From Pseudomonadota bacterium (GTDB lineage Bacteria; Pseudomonadota; Gammaproteobacteria; Burkholderiales; Rhodocyclaceae): a stretch of DNA of 64,000 nucleotides. The position numbers and the translations under genes are program-made. Within the stretch, counting starts at the first letter, position 1, and each line of letters starts with the position of its first letter. Under the pieces are notes generated by a model. The model was not told the origin of the DNA. It ran no database searches and saw only the letters and a program-made list of their open reading frames with translations. This document shows positions 33,579-44,986 of the stretch, piece by piece. The stretch is from NCBI GenBank assembly GCA_018241665.1, contig JAFEDK010000023.1, positions 1-64,000 of the forward strand, read 5' to 3'.

Positions 33579-35021
33579 TTAGGGAGAGATTTCCTCCAGC
33601 GCACGATTGGTGGTTTCAATCATGCGGGTGGCGGCGATCAGGCCGACGATGGTGGTGAGGGCGAACATCAGGAAGACCGCGGCGACCCCTTGCCCGCTCA
33701 GCACCACGCCGACGATGGCCGGGGCGGCGGCGGAGGCGGCGCGCAACCACGACGTGGCGAGGCCGGTGCCGATGGCGCGCATGCGGGTCGGGTAGATCTC
33801 GGGGGTGTAGAGGTAGAGCATCACCGTCGTGGTGCCCATCACCGCGTAGGCCGAGGAGGCCAGCAGCATCACGGAGCGGGGGTCGTCGGCGCCCAGGATG
33901 CCCAGCGTGGCCAGCAGCGCGCCGCTCAGCACGAAGCAGCCCATCGCCCAGCGGCGGCGGCCGACCCGGTCGATCAGGAAGGCGCAGGCCAGCACGGCGC
34001 AGGTGCTCAGCACGTTGGAGATGGAGGCCATGTGCAGGGATTCCTGCAGCGGCAGGTGATAGACGGTCTTGTAGAGGCTGGGCAGCCAGTTGTTGATGCC
34101 GTTGGCGACGAAGTAGCTGCTGGCCCACAACACCCACACGATCAGCGTGCGGCCACGATAGATCGGCGAGAAGAGTTCCTTCCACGAGGCCTTGCGCGGG
34201 TTTTGCAGGCCGGCCTGCAGGCTGGCCAGGCGGGCGTCGACTTCGATGCGGTCGCGTGCCGGGTCGAGGTTCCGCTTGGTGGTGGCGGCTTCCAGCTGTT
34301 CGATGATGCGCTCGGCCTCGTCGAGGCGGCCCTTGGCGATCAGCCAGCGCGGCGATTCGGACAGGCGCAGGATCAGCGCGGCGATCAGGATGCCGGGAAT
34401 GCCGCCGATCAGGAACATGTATTCCCAGCCGAAGCGCGGCACGACGAAAGCGCCGATCTGCGCAGCGCCGAGGAGGCCCAGCGGAAAGATCAGCTCGTAG
34501 AGGATGAAGAAGCGGCCGCGCCCGTGGGCCTGGGACAGCTCGTTGATGTAGGCCGCCGCGACCGGCACCTCGCCGCCGACACCGATGCCCTGGATGAAGC
34601 GGGCCAGGAAGAGCATCTGGAAGTTGCCGGTGAAGGCGCTGGCGACGCTCATCACCGACATGATGCCAACCGCCAGGGTGGCGCTCGGGACGCGGCCGCG
34701 ACGCTCGGCGAGCCAGCCGAACAGCAGCGCGCCGATGACCTGCCCGAGGTAGCCGGCGGCGATCAGCACACCGATCTCGGTCGGGCCGAGATGCCACAGG
34801 CCGACCAGCACCGGCATCACGAAGGCCAGCGAGAGCGCGTCGAAGGCGTCGAAGAAGGTCGCGCTGCCCATGATGACGCGGGCCTTGGTGTGCCAGCGGC
34901 AGAAGGGCACGTTCTCGATGCGGAAGAGCAGTTGTGCCGCGCGCCCTTGCTGATTGGCGGCCAGGTGCTGATCCGCCGTAGGGGCGATGCCCGCCCCCAA
35001 AGCGGCCACTTTGGTGTCCAT
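33579..35021 (-). CDS. MFS transporter, aromatic acid:H+ symporter / sugar-porter type
   Basis: A 480-residue inner-membrane transporter of twelve helices. TM1 carries FFDAFDALSLAFVMPVLVG (the D-x-x-D of acid:proton symporters), then motif A as LFGWLAERRGRVPSATL (about residue 100) and the PESPRWL-like signature RLSESPRWLIAKGRLDEAE (about 225). GGAGACAAA precedes the ATG. It is encoded between a DapA-like aldolase and an OprD porin on the same strand. The likely role is import of the organic acid that the aldolase acts on. Confidence 0.9.
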   Translation of the reverse strand: MDTKVAALGAGIAPTADQHLAANQQGRAAQLLFRIENVPFCRWHTKARVIMGSATFFDAFDALSLAFVMPVLVGLWHLGPTEIGVLIAAGYLGQVIGALLFGWLAERRGRVPSATLAVGIMSVMSVASAFTGNFQMLFLARFIQGIGVGGEVPVAAAYINELSQAHGRGRFFILYELIFPLGLLGAAQIGAFVVPRFGWEYMFLIGGIPGILIAALILRLSESPRWLIAKGRLDEAERIIEQLEAATTKRNLDPARDRIEVDARLASLQAGLQNPRKASWKELFSPIYRGRTLIVWVLWASSYFVANGINNWLPSLYKTVYHLPLQESLHMASISNVLSTCAVLACAFLIDRVGRRRWAMGCFVLSGALLATLGILGADDPRSVMLLASSAYAVMGTTTVMLYLYTPEIYPTRMRAIGTGLATSWLRAASAAAPAIVGVVLSGQGVAAVFLMFALTTIVGLIAATRMIETTNRALEEISP

Positions 35022-35061
35022 TTTGTCTCCAGTCTCTTTCTTATATAGGTGCTCGGCGCGC

Positions 35062-35091
35062 GCCCCCTGGAGGATCGAATCCCCAGGGGGC
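35062..35091. terminator. Hairpin in the DapA-like/MFS intergenic space
   Basis: GCCCCCTGG (35062-35070) pairs with CCAGGGGGC (35083-35091). There is no T tract, so it may attenuate rather than end transcription between the two genes. Confidence 0.5.
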
Positions 35092-35116
35092 GGCTACGGT
35101 AACACTTCGGCCTGAT

Positions 35117-35147
35117 GGGCAGTCGGCGGTCTTGCTGCCGACTGCCC
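35117..35147. terminator. Strong hairpin downstream of the DapA-like gene
   Basis: A perfect 11-bp stem, GGGCAGTCGGC (35117-35127) with GCCGACTGCCC (35137-35147), lies 40 bp after the DapA-like stop. It has no U-run, so factor-dependent termination or mRNA stabilisation is possible. Together with the 35062 hairpin it suggests graded expression along this cluster. Confidence 0.55.
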
Positions 35148-35186
35148 GGCGACGCCGGCCTGCGTCGCCTGCGACCCCCGGTGGGA

Positions 35187-36107
35187 TCAGCGCACGATGC
35201 CGGCGGCGCGCATCGCGTTGGCGATCTCCACGTCGGCGCCTTCGGCCAGCGGCAGCAGCGGGGAGCGCACGGTGGCGTGCTCCAGGATGCCGCGGGCGAC
35301 CAGCGCGTGCTTCAGCGCGACGGTGCCTTCCATGTGCGAGCCGCGGTGATAGACGTTGCGGGTGACCGGCAGCAGCTGGTCGTGGATTGTGCGGGCCTTC
35401 GGGTAGTCCTTGGCCTTGCCGGCCTTGATCAGCTCGATCAGCAGTTCCGGCGCGATGTTGCCGTAGCCGACCAGCGCGCCATCCACGTCGAACATGGTGT
35501 GCAGCAGGTACTCGTCGTGGCAGGTGAGGATCTGCAGCTCCGGGCGTTCGCGGCGGATGATGGGGATTTCCACGTCCCAGCGGCGCATGTTGCGTACGCC
35601 GTTCTTCATCGCGAAGACGCCGGGCTGGGCCGAGATGTCCAGCAGGGTCTGCAGGTCGTAGGTGGCCTTGGTGGCGTCCGGGTACTGGAAGAGGATCAGC
35701 GGCAGGCCGCTTTCTTCGTAGATGGCGCGGTAACGGTCCTGCGGGGCGCCCTTCTGGTAGCCGAAGCGCAGCCAGCCGTGGGAGGGGTAGACCAGGCCGG
35801 CGGCGGCCCCGGCCTTGACGGCGCGCTTGGCTTCCTCGGCGGCGACGGAGGTGCCTTCCAGCGTGATGCCGGCGATCACCGGCAGGCGGCCGTCGGTGGA
35901 CTTCACGAAGCTCTCGATGACGGCCGCCTGTTCGTCCTGGGACAGGAAGGTGCCTTCGCCGGCATGGCCGAGCACCACCAGGCCCTTAACGCCGTCGATG
36001 CCGCCGAGCCAGGCGCCGAGGCGCTGGATGGCGTCGTGATCGACGGCGCCGTCGCGGGTGAAGGGGGTGACGGGGGCGGGAACGAGGCCACGAAGATCCA
36101 GGGTCAT
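35187..36107 (-). CDS. DapA-family aldolase / dihydrodipicolinate synthase-like
   Basis: A 306-residue class I Schiff-base aldolase fold (NAL/DHDPS superfamily). N-terminal RGLVPAPVTPFTRDGAVDHD, LGHAGEGTFLSQDE (a variant of the usual GTTGE loop) and ILFQYPDATKATYDL precede the Schiff-base Lys in GVFAMKNGVRNMRRW (about residue 174). Family members catalyse pyruvate aldol or dehydratase reactions. The altered substrate loop argues against true DapA. Its clustering with an acid symporter, a porin and a divergent LysR points to catabolism of a sugar acid or similar. Confidence 0.88.
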   Translation of the reverse strand: MTLDLRGLVPAPVTPFTRDGAVDHDAIQRLGAWLGGIDGVKGLVVLGHAGEGTFLSQDEQAAVIESFVKSTDGRLPVIAGITLEGTSVAAEEAKRAVKAGAAAGLVYPSHGWLRFGYQKGAPQDRYRAIYEESGLPLILFQYPDATKATYDLQTLLDISAQPGVFAMKNGVRNMRRWDVEIPIIRRERPELQILTCHDEYLLHTMFDVDGALVGYGNIAPELLIELIKAGKAKDYPKARTIHDQLLPVTRNVYHRGSHMEGTVALKHALVARGILEHATVRSPLLPLAEGADVEIANAMRAAGIVR

Positions 36108-36369
36108 GATGTATTTCCTCTTTGGTAGGTGGAGTGGTCGTCGATCGCCTGCGCTGGCCGCGGTTCCGAGTGTTCCGGATGAATCCGGAAGGCATTTCTG
36201 GGGTGCCGCTTCGAAGCCAGTAAACGCAGTTTATTCAACGACTTGTTCAGCTCTTGCCGTGTCGGTCATCGAGCATGGCTGCAGTATAGGAAGGGGTCTG
36301 ATATGCCGGAAGAGGCAATTCTTGTATTTCAGCTATACTTGTAAGACATGGGTTTTGGCGAGGTCGGAA

Positions 36370-37299
36370 ATGGACTATTCGGCGTGGAAGCTGTTTCTCG
36401 ACGCGGTGGAACTGGGCAGCCTGAGCAAGGTGGCGGTGGCCTACCGGACCAGCCAGCCCCATGTGAGCCGGCAGATCGGCGAGCTTGAAGACGAATGCGG
36501 CGGACGCCTGTTCCAGCGCACCGGCCGGGGCGTGGTGCTGACCGAACTGGGGCAGCGCATCCTGCCCAAGGTGCGCACCTGGGTGACCAGCACCGAGCAG
36601 CTCTCCAACGACATCCGCACCACCGCCGGCAAGCCGATCGGCACGGTGCGCATCGGCATCCTGCCGTCCACCGCGCACCCGCTGGTCAGCACCCTGTATT
36701 ACCAGCTGCGGGAACGCTATCCGCTGATCCAGTTGAGCGTGCGCGAGGGGCAGGGCGCCCAGCTCGAAACCTGGCTTGAGAACGGCAATGTGGATCTGGC
36801 GATCCTGTTCCGCCACAGTCCGCTGGCCCGGAACGGCGATATCTACCTGTCGGAAGCACCGACCTACCTGGTGAGCGCGGCCGGCAACGCCCTGACGGCG
36901 GGGCCGACGGTGGCTTTCTCGGCGCTGGATGGCTTGCCTCTGGTGATGTTCTGCCGGCCCAACAGCTGGCGCGACCAGTTTGACCAGTTGAGTGCCCAGC
37001 ACGGCGTGAGCCTGAACGTGGTCGCCGAGGCGGACAGCCTCAGCCTCCAGACCCAGATCGCCGCGGACGGCAGTGCGTATGCGCTGCTGGGGCCCTATGC
37101 GATTGCCGCAGCCATGAAGCACTGCCGCCTGCAGGCGTCCAAGCTGGTGGAGCCGGAAGTGCCCCGTTACCTGGCGCTGGCCATGTCGCCCCACGGGGAG
37201 CTGACGCTCGCCACCCGGACGGTGATGCAGGTGACGCGGGAGATCGCCGCGTCGTCGGTGGCCAACCTGGCGGAGGGGCTGGGGGCGTCTGCGAACTGA
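36370..37299 (+). CDS. LysR-family transcriptional regulator
   Basis: A 309-residue LysR protein. The HTH is at residues 1-60 (AWKLFLDAVELGSLSKVAVA, TSQPHVSRQIGELEDECGG), and the effector domain follows from about 90. It is divergent from the DapA-like gene across a 262-bp region, so it likely controls the aldolase/MFS/porin genes in response to their substrate. The start is the ATG at 36370, which gives the usual length. It is followed by a perfect terminator hairpin. Confidence 0.9.
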   Translation: MDYSAWKLFLDAVELGSLSKVAVAYRTSQPHVSRQIGELEDECGGRLFQRTGRGVVLTELGQRILPKVRTWVTSTEQLSNDIRTTAGKPIGTVRIGILPSTAHPLVSTLYYQLRERYPLIQLSVREGQGAQLETWLENGNVDLAILFRHSPLARNGDIYLSEAPTYLVSAAGNALTAGPTVAFSALDGLPLVMFCRPNSWRDQFDQLSAQHGVSLNVVAEADSLSLQTQIAADGSAYALLGPYAIAAAMKHCRLQASKLVEPEVPRYLALAMSPHGELTLATRTVMQVTREIAASSVANLAEGLGASAN

Positions 37300-37321
37300 A
37301 TTGCTGCAGATCCGTAAACGG

Positions 37322-37350
37322 CCAGGAGCCCGCGCAGTGCGGGCTCCTGG
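37322..37350. terminator. Terminator between LysR and PEP-CTERM genes
   Basis: A perfect 12-bp stem, CCAGGAGCCCGC (37322-37333) with GCGGGCTCCTGG (37339-37350), has a 5-nt loop. It lies between convergent genes and can serve both strands. Confidence 0.8.
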
Positions 37351-37392
37351 CTCAAAACGACGAGGCGTGGCGCCTGACGGGCGCAGCCAGTA

Positions 37393-38073
37393 TCAGCTGG
37401 AGGTCTGCTGGCGACGGCTGCGACGCTGCCAGCCGATCAGGGTCACGCCGGCGCCCAGGGCCAGCGGCAGGCTGGCAGGCTCGGGAACCGCATGGGGATT
37501 GTGGCCGTCGGTGCTGCTGAAGGACGTGTAGACCGTGTTGCCAGGGGCGAGGAACTGGGCCTGCTGGCTGCCATCGCAGCAATCCTCGAGGCCGTAGATC
37601 TGCAGTAGATGGTTGCCGGAGCCCAGACTGGTCAGGAATTCGAAGTCCTGGGTGGTGGAGGCATAGGAGCCGGCCCACCACATGTTGTTGGTCTTGAAGC
37701 CCATCAGATTGCCATCAAGGAAGACTGCGCCGCCATTGCCAAAATCAGGCCCGATGCGGAAGTTCCAGGCGCCATTGCCCGCCGAGCTGAAGCTGACGTT
37801 GTAGCGGAAGGCGATGTTGGTGGCCGACCCGAAGACGCTCTGGTTCGAGACGCTGTCGAAGGACGCGAGCGTGGTGCTGCCGTAGCCCGCCGTGGGTGCG
37901 GCGGCGGCCAGTGAGTCGATGGTGGTGCGATAGGCGTCGGCGGTGGGGAGCGATGCGCTGGCAGAGTAGCGGGTATCCATCGTGATCACGCTGGCGTTGG
38001 CCTGCTGGGTGGCCAGGGACAGGGCGGACAGGGTCAGGACGGAGCAGAGCTTGCTGAGGGAGGAGAGGCGCAT
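37393..38073 (-). CDS. PEP-CTERM sorting-domain protein (CCXG type)
   Basis: A 226-residue exported protein. The signal peptide (MRLSSLSKLCSVLTLSALSL) is cleaved near ANASV. The C-terminus has the exosortase signal VPEPASLPLALGAGVTLIGW followed by basic RRSRRQ. The internal GLEDCCDGSQQAQFL gives the CCxG motif of one named PEP-CTERM subgroup, to which I assign it tentatively. AGGAG precedes the ATG at 38073. PEP-CTERM proteins are processed by exosortase EpsH/XrtA and reach the surface in exopolysaccharide-producing proteobacteria. No exosortase gene is in this window. Confidence 0.85.
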   Translation of the reverse strand: MRLSSLSKLCSVLTLSALSLATQQANASVITMDTRYSASASLPTADAYRTTIDSLAAAAPTAGYGSTTLASFDSVSNQSVFGSATNIAFRYNVSFSSAGNGAWNFRIGPDFGNGGAVFLDGNLMGFKTNNMWWAGSYASTTQDFEFLTSLGSGNHLLQIYGLEDCCDGSQQAQFLAPGNTVYTSFSSTDGHNPHAVPEPASLPLALGAGVTLIGWQRRSRRQQTSS

Positions 38074-38318
38074 CGTGGGAATACCGTCGGGATTCAGGAT
38101 GGAGTGCAGATTATCCGAGCGGTGCATTCCGGAGCGTGTTGCCTGTCACGGCCGGCCGGGGAGAGTGTGATCCAACGTGCGTTTCGTCATGCTCGACGCA
38201 CCTGGGCGACTGATGCAATCTTCATCGGGCTGTACGTTAGTGGCATCCAGGCGCCCAGAAGATATCCGTCCGCGCATGTCGTGGGCTTTGCGCCACGACT
38301 CTGCTAACATCCATCCCC

Positions 38319-38663
38319 ATGCGCCGCTGGCTTGCCGTTTTCCTGCTGGTTTTCCTGCCACTCCAGTTCACCTGGTCGGTGGCGGCTGCCTACTGCCAGC
38401 ATGAGTCGGGACCGTTGCAGCACTTCGGCCACCATCAGCACAAGCACCATGATGACGGTGGCTTCAAGGACTCGAACAGTGCACCGTCCGGTATCGATGA
38501 GGACTGTGCGTTCTGCCATGCGGGCTGCGCGTCTGCGCTGCTCGGGCTGTTCGAGCCCATTCCCGCCGTGGCTGGCATCGTAAGCCCGCCGTGGGCGCCG
38601 CACCCATTGGCGTCGCCGCCCGGCGACCTGCCGGAACGCCCCAACTGGACTGCTTCCGCCTGA
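38319..38663 (+). CDS. czcI: CzcI-like metal-resistance accessory protein
   Basis: A 114-residue exported protein: signal RWLAVFLLVFLPLQFTWSVA cleaved near AAAYC. It is followed by a His-rich metal-binding stretch, QHFGHHQHKHHDD (about residues 34-46), and Cys in DEDCAFCHAGCAS (about 62-72). CzcI-type proteins precede czcCBA in Cupriavidus-like clusters and modulate its induction in the periplasm. Here it lies 122 bp upstream of czcC in the same direction. The gene name rests on position and pattern. Confidence 0.75.
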   Translation: MRRWLAVFLLVFLPLQFTWSVAAAYCQHESGPLQHFGHHQHKHHDDGGFKDSNSAPSGIDEDCAFCHAGCASALLGLFEPIPAVAGIVSPPWAPHPLASPPGDLPERPNWTASA

Positions 38664-38785
38664 TCGGCGGGAGCGGATCTTCATTTAGCTGCGCATCCCC
38701 TGCGGCGCTAGCCGCGCGTTCATCCGGCCCTGCCGGATGACGTCCCGCCGATTCCCCCACGTGTCTTTCATCACTGGAGAATCGG

Positions 38786-40093
38786 ATGCAATCCCAATCA
38801 AGCATTGCGCTCGCGCTGCTATGCGCCCTTGCCGTGACTGCAGGCGCTGCGCGGGCCGAAACCGGCACAGCGGTCGCTCCCGCTGCAGCCATGGCGCCCC
38901 CTGTCGAGCCGACCGGGCCATTGAGCCTCGAAGCGGCTCTCGGCCTTGCCTTGTCCGCCAATCCCGAACTGTCGGCCGCCACGAACGAGTTGCGCGCCGT
39001 CGAGGGTGCAGTGATCCAGGCGGGGCTGCTGCCCAACCCCGAGATCTCGACGAGCATCGAGGATACCCAGAACCGCGCGACCCGCAGCACCACCGTCCAG
39101 CTCGGGCAGAGGCTGGAGCTGGGCGGCAAGCGCGCCGCGCGCATCGCCACCGCCGAGAGCGGGCGGGAGGTGGCAGCCGCCGACCTTGCCGCCCGGCGCC
39201 TCGAAACCCGCGCGACGGTGGTCGGCGCATTCTTCGATGTGCTGGTGGCCCAGGAGCGCGTCCAGCAGGCCGACGACCTGCTTGCGCTGGCCGGGCGCGC
39301 CACCTTGACCGCAGGGCGGCGCGTGGCAGCCGGCAAGGTCTCGCCGGTGGAGGAGACCCGGGCGCGGGTTGCCGAGGCCGCTGCGCGGATCGAGCTGAAC
39401 CAGGCGCGCGCCGACCTGGCGGTCGCACGCAAGCGCCTGGCCGCCACCTGGGGCAGCGCTCAAGCACGCTTCAGCCTGGCGGAAGGACGTACCGACGCAT
39501 TGCCGGGGCTGCTCTCCGACGACGCGCTGGCCCGCCGTCTTGAGGCAGCGCCGGCGCTGCTCCGCTGGCGCCATGAGGTGGCGCGCTTCACCGCCCAGGC
39601 CGAGCTGGAAAAGGCACGCCGCCTTCCCGATGTGACGGTGAGCGTGGGCGCCAAGCGGGCGGAGGAACTGGGGCGCAACCAGGCCATCGTCGGCTTCTCG
39701 GTCCCGTTTCCGCTGTTCGACCGCAACCAGGGCACGCTGCTCGAAGCGTTGCGGCGGGCCGACAAGGCGCGGGACGAGCTGCGCGCCGCCGAATTGCGCC
39801 TGGGCGCCGACGCCAGCCAGAACCAGGAGCGCTTGAAGGCGCTGCTGGCCGACGTCCGGACGCTCCAGCAGGAGATCCTGCCCGGTGCCCGCAGCGCCTA
39901 CGACGCGGCCAGCAAGGGCTTCGAGCTCGGGAAGTTCAGCTTCCTCGAAGTGCTCGATGCCCAGCGCACCTTCTTCCAGGCCCGCGCCCAGTACCTCAAG
40001 AGTCTCTCCGATGCCCACCGCAGCGCCGCCGATCTGGAGCGCGTGCTGGGCGCCATCACTTTGCCGTCGTCCGTGATGGCCGACCGTCCGTAG
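38786..40093 (+). CDS. czcC: CzcC outer-membrane factor (TolC family)
   Basis: A 435-residue outer-membrane efflux protein with a signal peptide (cleavage near GAARAET). It carries two OEP repeats, the first around residues 50-230 (LSLEAALGLALSANPELSAA, GLLPNPEISTSIEDTQN) and the second around 250-425 (RRLPDVTVSVGAKRAEELGR, GKFSFLEVLDAQRTFFQARA). It forms the exit duct for the CzcBA pump. The ATG at 38786 has GGAGAA before it. It is 9 bp upstream of czcB. Confidence 0.92.
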   Translation: MQSQSSIALALLCALAVTAGAARAETGTAVAPAAAMAPPVEPTGPLSLEAALGLALSANPELSAATNELRAVEGAVIQAGLLPNPEISTSIEDTQNRATRSTTVQLGQRLELGGKRAARIATAESGREVAAADLAARRLETRATVVGAFFDVLVAQERVQQADDLLALAGRATLTAGRRVAAGKVSPVEETRARVAEAAARIELNQARADLAVARKRLAATWGSAQARFSLAEGRTDALPGLLSDDALARRLEAAPALLRWRHEVARFTAQAELEKARRLPDVTVSVGAKRAEELGRNQAIVGFSVPFPLFDRNQGTLLEALRRADKARDELRAAELRLGADASQNQERLKALLADVRTLQQEILPGARSAYDAASKGFELGKFSFLEVLDAQRTFFQARAQYLKSLSDAHRSAADLERVLGAITLPSSVMADRP

Positions 40094-40102
40094 GAGCCCT
40101 TC

Positions 40103-41359
40103 ATGAAGAATCCCTTCAACTCGACCGCACCCAGACTCAACCGCAAACAGGCCTTCGCCATCGCCGCCATCGTCATCGGCGGTATCGCCGCAGGTGGCTG
40201 GATCCTCGGCACGGCCCCGGCAGCACCGGCCGGCGAATCCGCCGCGCCGGTTGCCCACGCCGAAGCCCGGGAACACGACGACAAGGAGCATTACGCCGGG
40301 AAGACCGGCGCCGAAGGCGAAGCTCACGACGAGACGATTGCGCTGAGCGATGCGCAGATCCAGTCGGCTGGCATTGGCATCGACAAGGCCGCACCGGCGC
40401 GCATCCGCAGCAGCAACCAGCTGCCGGGCGAGATCCGTTTCAACGAGGATCGCACTGCCCACGTGGTGCCCAGGCTGGCCGGTGTGGTGGAAAGCGTGCC
40501 CGCCAACCTGGGCCAGGCCGTCAAACGCGGGCAGGTGCTGGCGGTAATCGCCAGCACCGGGTTGTCGGAGCTGCGCAGCGAGTTGCTGGCCGCCCAGCGG
40601 CGCCTGGCCCTCGCCAAGTCCACCTACACCCGCGAGAAGCAGCTGTGGCAGGAGAAGATCTCGGCCGAGCAGGATTACCTCGCTGCCCAGCAAGCCTTGC
40701 GCGAGGCGGAGATTGCCGTGGCCAATGCCCAGCAGAAGCTGGTGGCGCTGGGTGCCAGCGCGGCGGGCGCGGGCAGCCTCAACAGCTACGAGATCCGTGC
40801 GCCTTTCGACGGGATCGTGGTGGAGAAGCACATCGCGCTGGGCGAGGCGGTGAAGGAGGACGCCAGCATCTTCACCCTGTCGGACCTGTCATCGGTGTGG
40901 GCGGAGATCGTCGTGCCGGCGAAGGATCTGGACATCGTGCGGGTCGGCGAGAAGGTGGTCGTACGGGCGACGGCCTTCGATTCCAGCGCCGAGGGCCGGA
41001 TTTCCTACGTGGGCGCGCTGCTCGGGCAGGACACGCGCACCGCCAAGGCACGGGTGACGCTGGCCAACCCGAAGATGGCCTGGCGCCCGGGGCTGTTCGT
41101 CAATGTGGACGTGGTGTCGGGCGAAACCGAGGTGGCGGTGAGCGTGCTCGCCGACGCGGTGCAGAGCGTGGAAGACAAGCCGGTGGTGTTCGTGCGGGTG
41201 AAGGACGGTTTCATCGCCCAGCCGGTGAAGCTCGGCCGCGCCGACGGCAGTCGGGTGGAGGTGGTGGATGGGCTCAAGGCCGGCACCGCCTACGCGGCGT
41301 CGGGCAGTTTCGTGCTGAAGGCGGAGCTCGGCAAGGGCAGCGCCGAGCACGCGCACTGA
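40103..41359 (+). CDS. czcB: CzcB periplasmic adaptor (membrane fusion protein)
   Basis: A 418-residue adaptor of the RND efflux system. An N-terminal anchor (AFAIAAIVIGGIAAGGWILG) is followed by a His/Asp-rich linker (EAREHDDKEHYAG) that may bind metal. The barrel-sandwich part (VVPRLAGVVESVPANLGQAV, IRAPFDGIVVEKHIALGEAV) flanks a coiled-coil hairpin at about 165-215. AGGAG precedes the ATG. It bridges CzcA to CzcC. Gaps to its neighbours are 9 and 15 bp, so it is in the same operon. Confidence 0.93.
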   Translation: MKNPFNSTAPRLNRKQAFAIAAIVIGGIAAGGWILGTAPAAPAGESAAPVAHAEAREHDDKEHYAGKTGAEGEAHDETIALSDAQIQSAGIGIDKAAPARIRSSNQLPGEIRFNEDRTAHVVPRLAGVVESVPANLGQAVKRGQVLAVIASTGLSELRSELLAAQRRLALAKSTYTREKQLWQEKISAEQDYLAAQQALREAEIAVANAQQKLVALGASAAGAGSLNSYEIRAPFDGIVVEKHIALGEAVKEDASIFTLSDLSSVWAEIVVPAKDLDIVRVGEKVVVRATAFDSSAEGRISYVGALLGQDTRTAKARVTLANPKMAWRPGLFVNVDVVSGETEVAVSVLADAVQSVEDKPVVFVRVKDGFIAQPVKLGRADGSRVEVVDGLKAGTAYAASGSFVLKAELGKGSAEHAH

Positions 41360-44542
<3,183 letters not shown>

Positions 44543-44553
44543 TTCCCGGCCCT

Positions 44554-44955
44554 CTACTCGCGGACTTGGCTGGAATGCAAGGTCAAGGCAGCAATCAGGG
44601 CTGCCTTGACCAGGAGTTCCTGCGGAATTGCCTCGAAGGTCTGCCCGTCTACCGCCATCGTGCGGCACTCGGCATCGCCGCACACCGAACAACAAGGACT
44701 ACTGCCAACCGACGCCTGCAGCCAGTCCTCCATCGGCCTGCCGGCAATCCAGACGCGGTTTGATGCCGACGGCTCGGCGCGGAAACCGGTCTCGTCCAGT
44801 TCGCGAAGCTCCAGCTCGGGCACCATGCCCAACGGTGCCAGGGCTTCCGTCAGGGCTTGCACGGCTTCTTGCAGGGCATTCCCGGTGTCGCTGCAGCGTG
44901 GGCAGGTCGCCCCGTTCATGACGAGACGCTGCCAGACGATGGGCAGGGCTTTCAT
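44554..44955 (-). CDS. DUF2703 protein at the end of the ars operon
   Basis: A 133-residue thioredoxin-like protein. CPRCSDTGNAL near residue 18 gives a CxxC redox-like pair, FRAEPSASNRVWIAGRPMED is a DUF2703 landmark, and CCSVCGDAECRTM (about 87-99) adds four cysteines able to bind a metalloid. GGAGG precedes the ATG at 44955. It is the last gene of the arsRC-acr3-arsDA operon (31 bp after arsA), so it probably helps arsenic handling. The exact role is not known. Confidence 0.8.
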   Translation of the reverse strand: MKALPIVWQRLVMNGATCPRCSDTGNALQEAVQALTEALAPLGMVPELELRELDETGFRAEPSASNRVWIAGRPMEDWLQASVGSSPCCSVCGDAECRTMAVDGQTFEAIPQELLVKAALIAALTLHSSQVRE

Positions 44956-44986
44956 GCTTGGCGCCTCCGTGCGCGTTTCCAGGGCC

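Noticed and set aside
38819-40831. Long minus-strand frame antisense to czcC/czcB
   Set aside because: It crosses two real genes in antisense and has no protein-like features.
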